From CBDDBX01 sp965225955 (GTDB lineage: Bacteria; Acidobacteriota; Aminicenantia; UBA2199): a DNA stretch of 64,000 nt. This document shows positions 15,062 through 26,445 of this stretch, one piece after another (positions within the stretch are counted from its first letter, which is position 1; every line of letters starts with the position of its first letter). The position numbers and the translations under genes are program-made. The notes under the pieces were generated by a model. The model searched no databases, was not told the origin of the DNA, and saw nothing but the letters and a program-made list of their open reading frames with translations. Where the stretch lies: the NCBI GenBank assembly GCA_965225955.1, contig CBDDBX010000031.1, positions 11,498-75,497 of the forward strand, given 5' to 3'.

Positions 15062-17434
15062 ATGAGTGATAAAGTTGATAATGATGTGACCGTTATTGAA
15101 GAAGATAGTTTATCAATACCTGATGAGTTACCTGTTCTTGTATTGAGAGATATAGTAGTTTTTCCATATATGATTGTGCCTCTTTATGTAGGGCGGCATA
15201 AGTCAAAAAATGCAGCTGATAATGCTCTTCAGTCCAATCGTATGATACTTCTGCTTACCCAGAAGGACCCTTCAGTTGAAGACCCTGAAGAAGATGATAT
15301 GTATATGACAGGTACTGTGGCAATGATTGTCAGAATGCTTAAACTTCCTGATGGAAGGATGAGAGTGCTCGTTCAGGGACTCTCAAGAGTTAAAGTAAAG
15401 AAGATCAGGGATGATGGGGATCTTATTACTGCTTCTGTAAAAGTAATTGAAGATAAAGTGCCAAAACGCTCAACAATGAAGGTAAAAGCTCTTATAAAAA
15501 ACGTAAGAGAGAAGTTTGAGCAGACAAAGAGTTTTGGTAAACAGATTCCCAGTGAAATATTTATCATAACTGAGAATATTGATGATCCGGGAAAACTATC
15601 TGATATTATCGCCTCAAATCTTGATATAAAAATAGAAAACTCTGAGAAGATTCTGCGGGAAGAGAATCCTGTTGCCAGATTGGAGCTTGTGTACAATTTT
15701 CTGATAAAAGAGCTGGAAATGCTTACAATTCAGAATCAGATTAATATGAAAGCGCAGGGGGAGATGGACAGAAATCAGAAAGAGTACTATCTCAGACAGC
15801 AGCTTAAAGCGATTCAGAAAGAGCTGGGAGAAGAGGGAGAAAATGCTGAAGAGATAAGTCAGTATGAGAAGAGGCTGGAAGAGACAAAGATGTCTGAGGA
15901 AGCCAGAACAGAGGTTTCAAAAAATATTGACCGTCTTAAAAAAATGCATCCCGACTCTGCTGAAAGTACAGTTGTAAGAAATTATCTTGACTGGATGCTC
16001 GATATCCCATGGGAGATATCTACAAAAGACAGTCTGAATATAAATAAAGCACAGAAGACTCTGGATAAAGACCACTATGGTCTTGAGAAGGTTAAGGAGC
16101 GTATTCTGGAGTATCTGAGTGTCAGAAAGCTGAACCCTAAATCCCAGGGGCCTATTCTATGTTTTGTAGGGCCTCCGGGGGTTGGTAAAACTTCTCTGGG
16201 CAGATCTATTGCAAAGGCTCTGAGCAAAGAGTTTGTAAGGGTATCTCTGGGTGGTGTTAGAGATGAAGCAGAGATCAGAGGTCACAGAAGAACTTATGTA
16301 GGTGCTCTTCCTGGTAAAATTATTCAGGAACTTAAGAAGAGTGGATCTAATAATCCGGTGTTTATGATGGACGAGGTGGATAAGATCGGTGCTGATTTCA
16401 GAGGAGATCCATCTTCGGCTCTTCTGGAAGTTCTTGATCCGGAACAGAATGACTCATTTACTGATCACTATATAGGCGTTCCTTTTGATCTGTCAAAAGT
16501 TATGTTTATTACTACAGCTAATCAGCTTGAGCCTATTCAGCCGGCATTCCGTGACAGAATGGAGATAATCAATATTTATGGCTATACTGAAGAGGAGAAA
16601 GTTGAAATCGCAAGAAAACATCTTATTCCACGTCAGATGGAACAGAATGGATTGAATAAGAACCTTATCTCTTTTACAAGCGGAGCTATTAATAATATCG
16701 TTTCTCTTTATACAAGAGAGGCGGGGGTAAGAAATCTGGAACGTGAAATAGGCAGTATCTGCCGTAAAGTTGCTCATAAAGTAGCTGTTGGTGAGAAGAA
16801 GCACTATAAGATAACAGTAAGGAACCTGGAGAAATTTGCAGGTCCTCCAAAACTGTTTAAAGACAGTATTCTGGAAAGCGATTGTACAGGCGTTGCTACA
16901 GGAATGGCCTGGACTCCTTATGGTGGAGATATTCTCTTTATTGAAGTAAAACTGCTGCCAGGAAAGGGAAAGCTTCTTCTAACCGGTTCTCTGGGAGATG
17001 TTATGAAAGAATCTGCATCTGCAGCTCTGAGTTTTATAAAATCAAGAGCAGATGTTATGGGGCTTGAACAGGAAATTTTTGATAAAACAGATATACACAT
17101 TCATGTACCTGAAGGTGGAACTCCTAAAGATGGTCCATCAGCTGGTGTTACTCTGACTACGGCTCTCTGCTCAGCTTTCTGCAAAGTGCCTGTAAGCAGG
17201 AATATTGCTATGACTGGTGAGATAACTCTCAGAGGTAAAGTGCTGCCTGTTGGTGGGATCAAAGAGAAAATTCTTGCTGCCAGAAGAGCAGGTATAAAAA
17301 AAGTTCTGTTACCTGAAAAAAACAGGAAGGATCTTCACGATATAAAAGAGAGCTATATTGAGAATCTTGAAATAGAGTTTGTAAGCGATATAGAAGATGC
17401 TGTTAATGGAGCTTTAACAAAAAAACTTTTCTGA
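15062..17434 (+). CDS. lon: ATP-dependent protease Lon
   Basis: 790 residues, normal for LonA. Cytosolic hexameric AAA+ protease for damaged and regulatory proteins. Order: N-terminal substrate domain (LPVLVLRDIVVFPYMIVPL, residues ~20-220), coiled-coil, AAA+ with Walker A GPPGVGKTSLG (~370) and Walker B FMMDEVDKIG (~438), and the Ser-Lys protease with Ser in PKDGPSAGVT (~690) and Lys in GGIKEKILAARRAG (~735). A good ribosome site (AAGGAAA) lies 6-8 bases upstream. TATAAT at 15033-15038 may be the -10 box, but no good -35 and no CIRCE element were seen. Stop and thiL start overlap as TGATG. Confidence 0.97.
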   Translation: MSDKVDNDVTVIEEDSLSIPDELPVLVLRDIVVFPYMIVPLYVGRHKSKNAADNALQSNRMILLLTQKDPSVEDPEEDDMYMTGTVAMIVRMLKLPDGRMRVLVQGLSRVKVKKIRDDGDLITASVKVIEDKVPKRSTMKVKALIKNVREKFEQTKSFGKQIPSEIFIITENIDDPGKLSDIIASNLDIKIENSEKILREENPVARLELVYNFLIKELEMLTIQNQINMKAQGEMDRNQKEYYLRQQLKAIQKELGEEGENAEEISQYEKRLEETKMSEEARTEVSKNIDRLKKMHPDSAESTVVRNYLDWMLDIPWEISTKDSLNINKAQKTLDKDHYGLEKVKERILEYLSVRKLNPKSQGPILCFVGPPGVGKTSLGRSIAKALSKEFVRVSLGGVRDEAEIRGHRRTYVGALPGKIIQELKKSGSNNPVFMMDEVDKIGADFRGDPSSALLEVLDPEQNDSFTDHYIGVPFDLSKVMFITTANQLEPIQPAFRDRMEIINIYGYTEEEKVEIARKHLIPRQMEQNGLNKNLISFTSGAINNIVSLYTREAGVRNLEREIGSICRKVAHKVAVGEKKHYKITVRNLEKFAGPPKLFKDSILESDCTGVATGMAWTPYGGDILFIEVKLLPGKGKLLLTGSLGDVMKESASAALSFIKSRADVMGLEQEIFDKTDIHIHVPEGGTPKDGPSAGVTLTTALCSAFCKVPVSRNIAMTGEITLRGKVLPVGGIKEKILAARRAGIKKVLLPEKNRKDLHDIKESYIENLEIEFVSDIEDAVNGALTKKLF

Positions 17435-18369
17435 TGAAGGAGAGAGATTTTGTTGAATTCCTGCGAAAGCAGTTTGGTTTTACCGGAACACTTGGAATAG
17501 GTGATGATACCTCTGTCGAAAAAGAGGGAAACAGGTATCGGCTGACTACTAAAGATGTACTTGTTGAAGGAGTGCATTTTACCAGAAACATCTATAGCAT
17601 GCAGGAGATTGCCATGAGATCTCTTGCAGTAAATGTAAGTGATATTGCTGCCATGGGTGGTGTACCTGATAAGTTCTATATTGGGCTGGGATTTCCTGAA
17701 GTTCTTGGAGATGACGATCTTAAAGCTTTTTATGAAGGTATTGGAAAAGGTTGTGATAAATGGGGTATTCAGCTGGGAGGTGGAGATTTCTCAAGAGCCC
17801 GGGAACTTTTTGTATCTATTACTATGACAGGGTATACTGAGAATCCGGTTTACAGGAGCGGTGCTGAACCAGGTGATATTGTCTGTGTTTCAGGAACTCT
17901 TGGAAGTTCGTCTTTAGGGCTACAACTTATTCAGAAAGGTTTGGTTAACGAAAAATACCTGAACCTTCACAAGATTGTAGAGCCGGAAATCAATCTGGGA
18001 GCAAAGATTGCACCTTATGTCTCTTCTATGATGGATCTTTCAGATGGTCTGATGCTGGATCTTCAGAGAATAGCAGATGCTTCAGGTACTGGTGCTGAAA
18101 TTGATTACAATGCGATACCTGTTGAATCTGATTATAATAGAATCTGTGGTGACAATGATATAGATTGCTACTCATCAGTGCTTGCAGGGGGGGAAGATTT
18201 TCGTCTTCTCTTTACTGTACCGGAAGAGAAACTGGATGTGGTAAGAAAAATTACAGATTATTGTTACCCTGTTGGTATAGTGAACAGCGAAGCAGGTTGC
18301 GTGAAGGTTATCTCTTCAGGTAAGGAAATTTATTTAAAAAAGAGAGGTTACGATCATTTTAGCGGTTAA
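17434..18369 (+). CDS. thiL: Thiamine-monophosphate kinase
   Basis: 311 residues. Phosphorylates thiamine monophosphate to the active pyrophosphate using ATP. Typical motifs: GIGDDTSV (residue ~22), TTKDVLVEGVHF (~37), LAVNVSDIAAMGG (~65), GGGDFSRA (~115), MMDLSDGLMLDLQRIA (~200) and LAGGEDFRLLF (~250). Belongs to the PurM/ThiL/HypE superfamily; the pattern favours ThiL over SelD (no Cys/Sec near the N-terminus). It starts on the last base of the lon stop codon. Confidence 0.95.
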   Translation: MKERDFVEFLRKQFGFTGTLGIGDDTSVEKEGNRYRLTTKDVLVEGVHFTRNIYSMQEIAMRSLAVNVSDIAAMGGVPDKFYIGLGFPEVLGDDDLKAFYEGIGKGCDKWGIQLGGGDFSRARELFVSITMTGYTENPVYRSGAEPGDIVCVSGTLGSSSLGLQLIQKGLVNEKYLNLHKIVEPEINLGAKIAPYVSSMMDLSDGLMLDLQRIADASGTGAEIDYNAIPVESDYNRICGDNDIDCYSSVLAGGEDFRLLFTVPEEKLDVVRKITDYCYPVGIVNSEAGCVKVISSGKEIYLKKRGYDHFSG

Positions 18370-18445
18370 ATATGATATTGTATACTAGTTATGGTATTAT
18401 TCTAATGTTTTATTTAACTAAAATTGTTGCTTCTCAGGGGCTTTA

Positions 18446-21400
18446 ATGGCAGGAATGGATATATCTGGTGCATCATCAAGGTTTCCCGGCTACAGGCTGG
18501 TTTCCAAGCTATATTCCAGTCAATCAACTATCGTATATGAAGCGATTTCTGTTACAGACAACCGGGATGTTCTTATTAAGACTGTTCCTCAGGGCAGTGT
18601 TGTTACTGAAGATGCAGTAAGGCTCAGAAATGAGTATAAAATTCTATCTCTTTTTGACTCTCCTCTTATAGTAAAAGCCGTTGATTATATAGATTCTGAA
18701 TTTGCTCCTGCTCTGGTAATGGAGAATACAGGCGGCCGAAGCCTTTCACACTATATTTCCAGAAAAAGTCTCACTCTTCAGCAGATTCTTATGATTGCTC
18801 ACAGAGTGTCTGTTGCTTTGGGAGAGATTCACAGTAAAGAGACAATACATAAAGATATTACTCCGTCAAATATCATATATAACCCTGAAACAGATTCTGT
18901 ACAGGTAATAGACTTTAGTATATCCCATTCAGTAAATATAAATTCCCCCAGCCTGATCTCAGCAGACTCTTCTGCCGGGACACTCCTCTATATATCACCG
19001 GAACAGACAGGGCGTATTGGAAGAGTTATAGATTACAGAACCGATTACTATTCACTGGGTGTGACTTTATATCATCTTCTTACCGACCATCTTCCCTTTA
19101 ACTCTTCAGATGTACTTGAGATAATACACTGCCATATTGCAAGAATTCCGCCTCCCCTGACGGATTTCAGCAAAAAAGTACCTGAGATACTTTCTAAAAT
19201 AGTTCTTAAACTAATTTCCAAATCTCCTTCAGACAGATACCAGAACAGCAGTGCTCTGGCAGGGGATTTTGAAAAATGTCTCAAAATGTACAAAGAGAAT
19301 GGGGAAATTGAAGAGTTTGAGATAGCTGAAAACAACATACCTGATCAGTTTATAATCTCCTCCAGAATTTATGGTAGAGAACGGGAGTATGCAGCTCTTA
19401 AAACTACTCTGGAAGAGAGTATAGCAGGGAATTTCAGAATTGCCGTGGTTTCAGGGGAATCCGGTATAGGAAAAACTTCTCTTGTTGAGGAGCTTAAGAA
19501 AACCACTGCATCTGTAAATACTTTTTTTGCATCAGGTAAGTTTAACAGTATAAATACAACCACTCCATATTTCGCTTTTACAAGGATTTTTCAGGGACTG
19601 ATAGATAACATCCTTATAAAAAATCAGCATGAACTTAAGAAGTGGAAGGATAAAATCCTCAGAAAACTCGGAGCTAACGGGAAAGTTATTGCGGAGCTGG
19701 TTCCTGATCTGGAAATAATAACCGGTAAATTGCCGGAACCCCAGGAACTCTCCGGCAGTGAGCAGTTGAACCGGTTTAACTACCTTATTAAAGAGTTTCT
19801 GTCTCTGTTTATTCAGAAGAACAGTAACCTTGTTCTCTATTTTGATGATATGCAGTGGGCTGATAATGCTTCACTTAAACTGATAGAAAATATAATTTCT
19901 GATTTCAAACTGAGCAGAACTCTTCTGATTCTTTCTGTAAGAAAGCGTATTAGTGGAATAAAAGATCTCTTTCCTGAACTTAAGGATGTTCCCGAAGTGG
20001 TTTATCTGGCACCGGGGGTTTTTAAACAGAAAGATTGTGAAAATCTTCTGGCTGATACTTTTAAGCAGGGAGCGTCAGCATCTGTAAGTGAACTGGCAGC
20101 TCTGTGTATAAGTAAAACCAGGGGTAATCCATTTTTTGTTAATCAGTTTCTCAACTCTCTCTATGCAGATGGTCTGATAGAGTTTAATAAGAGTAGTGGA
20201 AACTGGGAGTGGGATATAGCAAAAATTATTGATGCTGATATAACAGAGAATGTTGCTGAGCTTATGGTTAATAAGCTTAATTCTCTGGATGATGAAACCC
20301 TTGGTGTTATAAAGATTGCCTCCTGTCTTGGTAATAGCTTTGATATAGACACTCTGACTATTCTAAGTGGCAAAAACTATAACGAAATTCAGGAAATCCT
20401 TGCTCCGGCTGTATCTGAAGACATTATATATTCTGCTGTGGATAATCATGGTGGAGTAAATAAAAAGAGCATATATCTATTCAGGCATGACAGAGTTCTG
20501 CAGACGGTCTATTCTCTTATCAGCTCAGATAAGAAGCGGGACTTTCATCTTAAGATAGGCAGAATTATGCTTGAGGATGATACTATTGAAATAGAGAGCA
20601 GAGTTTTTGAGATTGTGTCCCATTTCAATATGTCTGTTATGCTGATTCATGATGAGGCAGAGCAGATCCGACTGGCTGAACTCAATATAATTGCAGGTTC
20701 CAAAGCTATCGAATCTACAGCTTATAATCAGTCTCTTGAATATTTCCAGACTGCTATGAACCTGCTTGATCGTCAACCTGAAGCATGGGGAGAGCTTAGA
20801 AAACTATCTCTGGCTGTAAGAGAATCTATTGCAGAGGCTTCCTTTCTTACTAATAAGCATGCAGTAATGGAAGAGTATCTGGATGAGATTTTCAGAAATG
20901 CTTCAAATCCTATAGAAGCATCCAGAGCTTACGATATAAAGATACAGGCTTATATAAGCCGTAATCAGCACTCTCTTGCGGTAAATACAGCTGTGGATCT
21001 CCTGAGACAACTGGGATTTCGTTTCCCTTCAAAACCAAAACTTTATCATGTGCTTCTGGGAATGATCAAAACTCTTCTGCGTGAGAAATTTAAAGGACCG
21101 GAAGATTATACAAAATTACCAGAGATGACTGATCAGGCAAAAGAGATTGGTGCAAGAGTAGCTTCCAGAATAATTTCTGCGAGTTATATCTCGACTCCTA
21201 TGCTTTTTCCTCTTATTGTGCTGGATATTTTCAAAACAACATTAAAATACGGGAAAACATCAGTTTCCGGTTTTGCAATTGCCACCAGTGCTATTCTCCT
21301 GTGTCGTCTTTCATTTATAGATGCGGGATTCAGGTTTGGTAAAATTGGGCTGAATCTTTCTGATAAAACATCATTTATTGCGAGAACCACACTTATATAT

Positions 21401-24143
21401 AATACCTTTATAAGGCATTGGAAGGAGCATCTGAGAGAGACTCTTGTACCTCTCAGAGATGGCTATAGAACTGGTATTGAAGCCGGGGATCACGAATTTG
21501 CAGCACTCTGTTGTCATGTGTACAGTTTCCATGCTTTTCAGGCTGGAATGCACCTTAATCAGGTGCAGGACATAATGAAAGAGAACAATGTCAAAATTCT
21601 TGATATCAAACAGCATGCTCCGTTTATCAGAAATGAGATCTTCCGTCAGGCAATAAGTAATCTGTGTGAAGCAACCGGTAATCCTGTATTACTGAAAGGG
21701 AGTATTTTTGATGAAGAGAAGAGTCTGGATTCTCTGCATCAGGTTGCGGATCATACTTCAATCAGTGATGTTATTTTCTGTAAGATGCAGCTGTCTATGT
21801 ATTACGGAGAGTACAAGTATGTACTGGTACTTGAGGATGAGATAGAGCAGTATTTTGATTCTGTTTCTTCAACAATGATTCAGTCCACCAGAGCCTTCTG
21901 CGTAGCTATGGCAAGAGCAATTCTGGTACTTCGCGGAGAACTCCCCTACGACCTTAAAAACCGCCGCTTATTAAAAAAGAGTCTTAAGCAGTTCAAATTG
22001 TGGGCATCCCACTCGCCTGATAACTATAACTGTTTCTACTATGCTGTTAAAGCTGAGATATCTGCAATTAAAGGTAAACATGCCAAAGCTCTGGATTACT
22101 ATAACCGTGCAGTAGACTCTGCTAAGAATAGCGGATTTCTGCAGTATGAAGGTATTATAAATGAGCGTAGAGGTTACCTCTACTCTTCAATAGGGCACGA
22201 TTCCGTGGCAGAATTCTGCTTTATGGAAACAGTGCGTTGTTATAGAAGCTGGGGAGCATTGAATCTGGCAGTTGTAGTTGCAGAGAAGTATGAAGAGATT
22301 ATTCCGGCTTTTGGAAGCAAAAGTATATATTCCGGTGACAGGGATGAAGAGCGTACTGCTACAGAAAGTACAACAAAGCCTGGTAAAGCTCTGGATCTGA
22401 TATCTGTAATCCGGGCATCCCAGACTATCTCGGGAGAGCTTGTTCATAAGAAGATGCTCAATACCCTGATAAAGATAGTTGTAAAGAATGCCGGAGCACA
22501 GAGAGGTATTCTGTTACTGAGAAAGGATGAAGAGTTTCGCCTTGAAGCACTCTATAATTCCATGAACGACAGAATACATTTCTTTGACTCCCGGAGTCTT
22601 GACTATTTTGATGAGATTCCCAAATCTGTAATTAACTATGTACACAGAACCAGAAAAGATGTGGTGCTGCCGAATGCAGAAACCAGTGAAACGTTTGAGA
22701 ATGACGAATATATAAAGCGGTTCCGTCTTAAATCGGTAATGTGTGTTCCGATACATTTTAAAGACAGAGTTACAGGTATCCTTTATCTTGAAAATAATCT
22801 GGCAACAAACGTCTTTACAAGAAACAGAATTGAAGTTCTTAATCTTCTTTCAACTCAGATTGCAATATCTATTGAAAATGCTTCTCTCTATTCAAACCTG
22901 GAAAAAGATATCAGACGCAGAAAGCAGGCTGAAATACAGCTGAAAAGGGCAAAGGAAGAAGCTGTTAATGAGAGAAAAAAGGCAGATTTTGCCAATAAAG
23001 CCAAAAGTATTTTTCTTGCCAATATGAGTCATGAGATAAGAACTCCTATGAATGGAATTATCGGGATGACAGAACTCTCTCTGATGGAAAATCCTGATGA
23101 GAAGATAAGAGAGAATCTCTCGACAATTAAAGATTCTGCTGTGTCTCTTCTTGATATCCTTAATGATATTCTGGATATTTCCAGAATCGAATCCAATAAA
23201 CTGGCTATAGAAAATACAAGTTTTAATCTGAAAACGCTTTTTGAGAAAATTTCCAGAGTTTCAATTGTTAAAGCAGAAGAGAAAGGAATTGGATTCAGCG
23301 TACAGTTTGCTTCAGGAATACCAGATCTGATAAAAACTGATCAGATAAGGTTAAGACAGGTTCTGGTTAATATAATAGGCAATGCAATAAAATTCACTAT
23401 GGCAGGTGAAGTTAGTGTTATTGTGGAAATGCATCAGGGGCTTGAGAATAATTATAGTCTGGTTATAAAAGTTGTGGATACAGGTATAGGAATCTCAGAA
23501 GAGAAGCAGGAAGAGATATTTAATCCTTTTATACAGGCAGATCTCTCTACAACCAGAAAGTATGGTGGAACAGGCCTTGGGCTTGCTATATCAAAAAACC
23601 TTGTGGAGATGATGGGTGGTACTGTAGGTGTTGAAAGTACTATTGGCAAAGGTTCTGTCTTTATTATAACTGTTCCTGTTGTCAGTATTGGCAGTGAAGA
23701 TGTTGCGGAAGTTAAGAAAGAGAAACTTGTTTCAGAAGATAGTTCCGGAGGGCCTCTTTCAATACTCCTTGTTGAAGATAATGTTATAAATATGAAGGTT
23801 ATAAGCAGGTTGCTGAGGAAACAGGGCTGGACAGTTACAACTGCTTCAAATGGGAGAATTGCTCTGGATAAATTCAGGGAAGCTGTTTACGATATGGTTT
23901 GTTATGGATATTCAGATGCCGGAAATGGATGGTATTGCTGCAACCAAAGCAATAAGAATTTTTGAGCAGGAAGAAGAACGGGAAACAAGAACTCCTATTA
24001 TGGCACTTACTGCTAATGCTATGAAAGGTGACAGAGAGCGGATTATTTCTGCCGGAATGGATGATTATCTTACAAAACCTGTTGTCTCAAGTATGCTTTT
24101 TGAAAAGATAAGAGAGTTAACCGCACCTGAGAGTGTGGGGTAA
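18446..24143 (+). CDS. Ser/Thr kinase - AAA ATPase - GAF - histidine kinase - receiver hybrid (one frameshift)
   Basis: About 1,898 residues if the frameshift is corrected. Domains in order: Ser/Thr kinase (~15-275) with HKDITPSNIIY (~135) and DFS replacing DFG; predicted AAA/signal-transduction ATPase with Walker A SGESGIGKTS (~335) and Walker B LVLYFDDMQWAD (~465); a long helical TPR-like region; GAF (~1330-1480); HisKA with SHEIRTPMNG (~1527); HATPase_c with GGTGLGLAIS (~1707); receiver from ~1770. This architecture is known in cyanobacteria, myxobacteria and Leptospira. Near base 23900 the frame shifts by one extra T: the first frame ends at 23965, while VMDIQMPEMDG, holding the phosphoacceptor Asp, continues in the other frame to 24143. 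See the frameshift-cluster finding. Confidence 0.88.
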
Positions 24144-24154
24144 AACCGGACTTG

Positions 24155-24304
24155 CACTGACTGTCACAGACTTACACGGACAATGCTATCGTAAGTTTTC
24201 TATTTGCAAAAACATTTTCACATTCTAAGTTCAGAAAAATAGCAGGTATGAATGATGTTGTTTGAAGAAATGCCTGTGTCAGTCTGTGGTAGTCCGTGTC
24301 AGTC
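24155..24304. repeat. Intergenic inverted-repeat element, copy B
   Basis: Left arm 24155-24181 contains CACTGACTG, CACAGACTTA and CACGGACA; right arm 24276-24305, read on the minus strand, contains GACTGA, CACGGACTAC, CACAGACTGA. The arms pair imperfectly but are made of the same ~10-nt CACRGACTNA units as copies A and C. The ~95-bp interior shows no gene. The element fills the gap between two convergent genes and abuts a 12-bp hairpin. Confidence 0.55.
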
Positions 24305-24331
24305 AATAGGGCACAACATTTGTGCCCTATT
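24305..24331. terminator. Strong hairpin between convergent hybrid kinase and asnS
   Basis: AATAGGGCACAA (24305-24316) and TTGTGCCCTATT (24320-24331) are a perfect 12-bp inverted repeat with a 3-nt loop. It sits about 25 bases past the asnS stop and could end transcription in both directions, although only short T-runs flank it. Confidence 0.6.
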
Positions 24332-24355
24332 TGTGTATATTATTCTTTTTTATTT

Positions 24356-25748
24356 CTAGAATTCAGCTGTTTTTGGTGTTCTTGGGAAAGGTATTACATC
24401 TCTGATATTTGTCATTCCTGTCAGATACATAATCGCTCTGTCAAATCCCAGACCAAAACCTGCGTGTGGAGCTGTGCCAAAACGTCTCAGATCTGTATAC
24501 CACCAGTAATCTTCTTTGTTGAGCCCCATCTCCTCAATTCTTTCAATAAGTTTGTCGTGACGCTCTTCTCTCTGGCTACCGCCGATTATTTCACCAATAC
24601 CCGGAGCCAGAAGATCCATTGCTGCAACAGTCTTACCATCATCATTCATTCTCATATAGAAAGCTTTGATGTCTTTAGGGTAATCTATAACAAACAGAGG
24701 CTTTTTGTATATCTCTTCAGTAAGATATCTTTCGTGTTCTGTCTGCAGATCAGATCCCCATTTTACAGGATATTCAAACTTTTTGCCTGAAGCTTCCAGC
24801 TTTTCTATTGCTTCAGTATATGTGATGGTTGCAAAATCTGAATTAATTACATTCTCAATTTTTGCGATGAGGCCTTTTTCAACAAATTTGTTAAAAAATT
24901 CCATCTCTGCTGGAGCGTTCTCAAGTACATATTTGAAAACGAACTTAATCATATCTTCTGCAAGTTTCATGTCATCTTTCAGGTCTGCAAAAGCTATTTC
25001 AGGTTCGATCATCCAGAATTCAGATGCGTGTCTCTGGGTGTTTGAGTTTTCAGCTCTGAATGTAGGGCCGAATGTATAGACATTTCTGAAGGCCATGCAA
25101 TAGTTTTCAACGGCCAGCTGACCTGATACAGTCAGGTTTGTTTCCTTACCAAAGAAATCCTGCTTATAATCTATGTTACCCTCTTCGTTGAGAGGAGGAC
25201 TAACAGGATCCAGGGTTGTTACTCTGAACATCTCTTCCTGCTCCTTCGCAGTCACTTTCCTGTAATTATAGGTGTGTGAACATATACAAAGCCTCTTTCA
25301 TTGAAAAACTTATGTATAGCATAAGCCAGAAACTTCTTACTCTGAATACAGACATGAAAGTGTTTGTTCTGGGGCGCAGGTGGGCTATTGTTCTAAGGTA
25401 CTCAAATGTATGTCTCTTTTTCTGAACAGGAAAAATCCTGATCTGCCATACCAACAATTTCTATTTCAGAAGCCATAATTTTCAAAACTCTGGCCCTGCC
25501 CTTTTGAAGCAACAACCTTTCCTTTCAACAATTATTGTTGAACCGATAGTCAGCTTAGCAACTTCATTGAAATTGGAGAGAGATTGTCATCGAAAACAAT
25601 CTGAATGTTTTCAAAACATGAACCATCGTTAAGCTGAATGAAACCAAAAGTTTTCTGATTTCTTACAGTTTCTTATCCATCCACCGATTTTAACATCCTG
25701 ATCCATGCAACCTGCAGGATCAGCAAAAAGCTGCTTTAAGTATTCCAT
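24356..25748 (-). pseudogene. asnS: Asparaginyl-tRNA synthetase, reading frame broken by many single-base indels
   Basis: The last 299 residues (stop 24356 to about 25240) are an intact class IIb core with MFRVTTLDP, TFRAENSNTQRHASEFWMIE and GLGFDRAIMYLTG, ending in PFPRTP. The N-terminal part is present at full length back to ATG 25748 (GAGG eight bases upstream), but only by changing frame repeatedly: KIGGWIRN, FIQLNDGS, STIIVE, KGQGQSFE, HTFEYLRTIAHLRPRTNT and HTPIIT appear in different frames. I count eight single-base changes between 25235 and 25649, nearly all at homopolymers. Protein-level conservation is otherwise high and the total length (~464 residues) is right for AsnS. This is more like sequence error than decay. 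Confidence 0.85.
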
Positions 25749-25858
25749 TTTTCTGACCTCACTTTCAGGGATTCTCTTTACATCACCCCATTCTATTAAA
25801 AAAACTCAGCTATTTCAACCTGAGCCTATCTCTTTAAGCCTCTGAAATAGTGATTAAA

Positions 25859-25887
25859 TTGACTTTTTTTGCGGGATAAGGTATATT
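25859..25887 (+). promoter_or_regulatory. Sigma-70 promoter of the secreted-protein/oxoamine synthase genes
   Basis: TTGACT at 25859-25864, 17 bp, TATATT at 25882-25887. Predicted start is about 25893, 12 bases before the ATG at 25905. It may drive both 25905-26414 and the downstream synthase gene. Confidence 0.7.
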
Positions 25888-25904
25888 CCCTTTTTATAAA
25901 TATT

Positions 25905-26414
25905 ATGAAGACGTCCTTGTTTTGTTTATTGCTGGTGATTTTACCACTACTCTCATATGGTTCAGTTGACGAGGAGTATTTGCTCATTGAGGCAGAAGTT
26001 TCCCCGCGGAGAATCTACCAGGGTGAAGAAGGGGTTCTTAAGATCAAAATCACCCCGAAAAATGAAAAAGAGTTTCTTGTTTCCACTCATCCGGAATTTC
26101 TTATAAAAATCAATGAAAATTCCAATATCAGTTTCTCAAAGCTTTTCTTTACTGCTTCTGAATTAAACTTCCAGACCAAGCAGGTGAAGGATCTTATTAC
26201 TCTGGATCTGGAAAAGATGGTGGAAATTCCTTTCAAAGTGAAAGATTCATCTCTTATAGGGCGACAGCAGATAACCGGGGATATAGTGTTCACTGCTGTA
26301 TTTAAAGATGGGTGGTCTCTGAAAACTTTTCAGTCATTCAGTGCGTCATTCAGTTCAAGGAAGAGTACAAAAGTAAGAAAAAAAAAATATCAGAAAAAAA
26401 AAGAGCAGAGCTAA
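25905..26414 (+). CDS. Uncharacterised secreted protein
   Basis: 169 residues from ATG 25905, chosen over an in-frame TTG at 25869 because the latter overlaps the promoter and the ATG gives a clean signal peptide (MKTSLFCLLLVILPLLSYG). The mature part has alternating beta-like segments (EVSPRRIYQGEEGVLKIKI, LDLEKMVEIPFKVKD, QQITGDIVFTAVFKDG), which suggests an immunoglobulin-like or DsbD-N-terminal-like fold. The C-terminus is very basic (KVRKKKYQKKKEQS). I recognise no family with confidence. It ends 31 bases before a serine-palmitoyltransferase-like gene. It lies inside the frameshift-rich stretch, so its C-terminus should be treated with caution. Confidence 0.55.
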   Translation: MKTSLFCLLLVILPLLSYGSVDEEYLLIEAEVSPRRIYQGEEGVLKIKITPKNEKEFLVSTHPEFLIKINENSNISFSKLFFTASELNFQTKQVKDLITLDLEKMVEIPFKVKDSSLIGRQQITGDIVFTAVFKDGWSLKTFQSFSASFSSRKSTKVRKKKYQKKKEQS

Positions 26415-26445
26415 TCTCTAAAAAAGTACTAACGGAGTGAAGGAT

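Noticed and set aside
23890..23970. Programmed frameshift in the hybrid kinase
   Set aside because: No slippery heptamer or downstream pseudoknot seen, and the neighbouring genes carry the same type of homopolymer indels.
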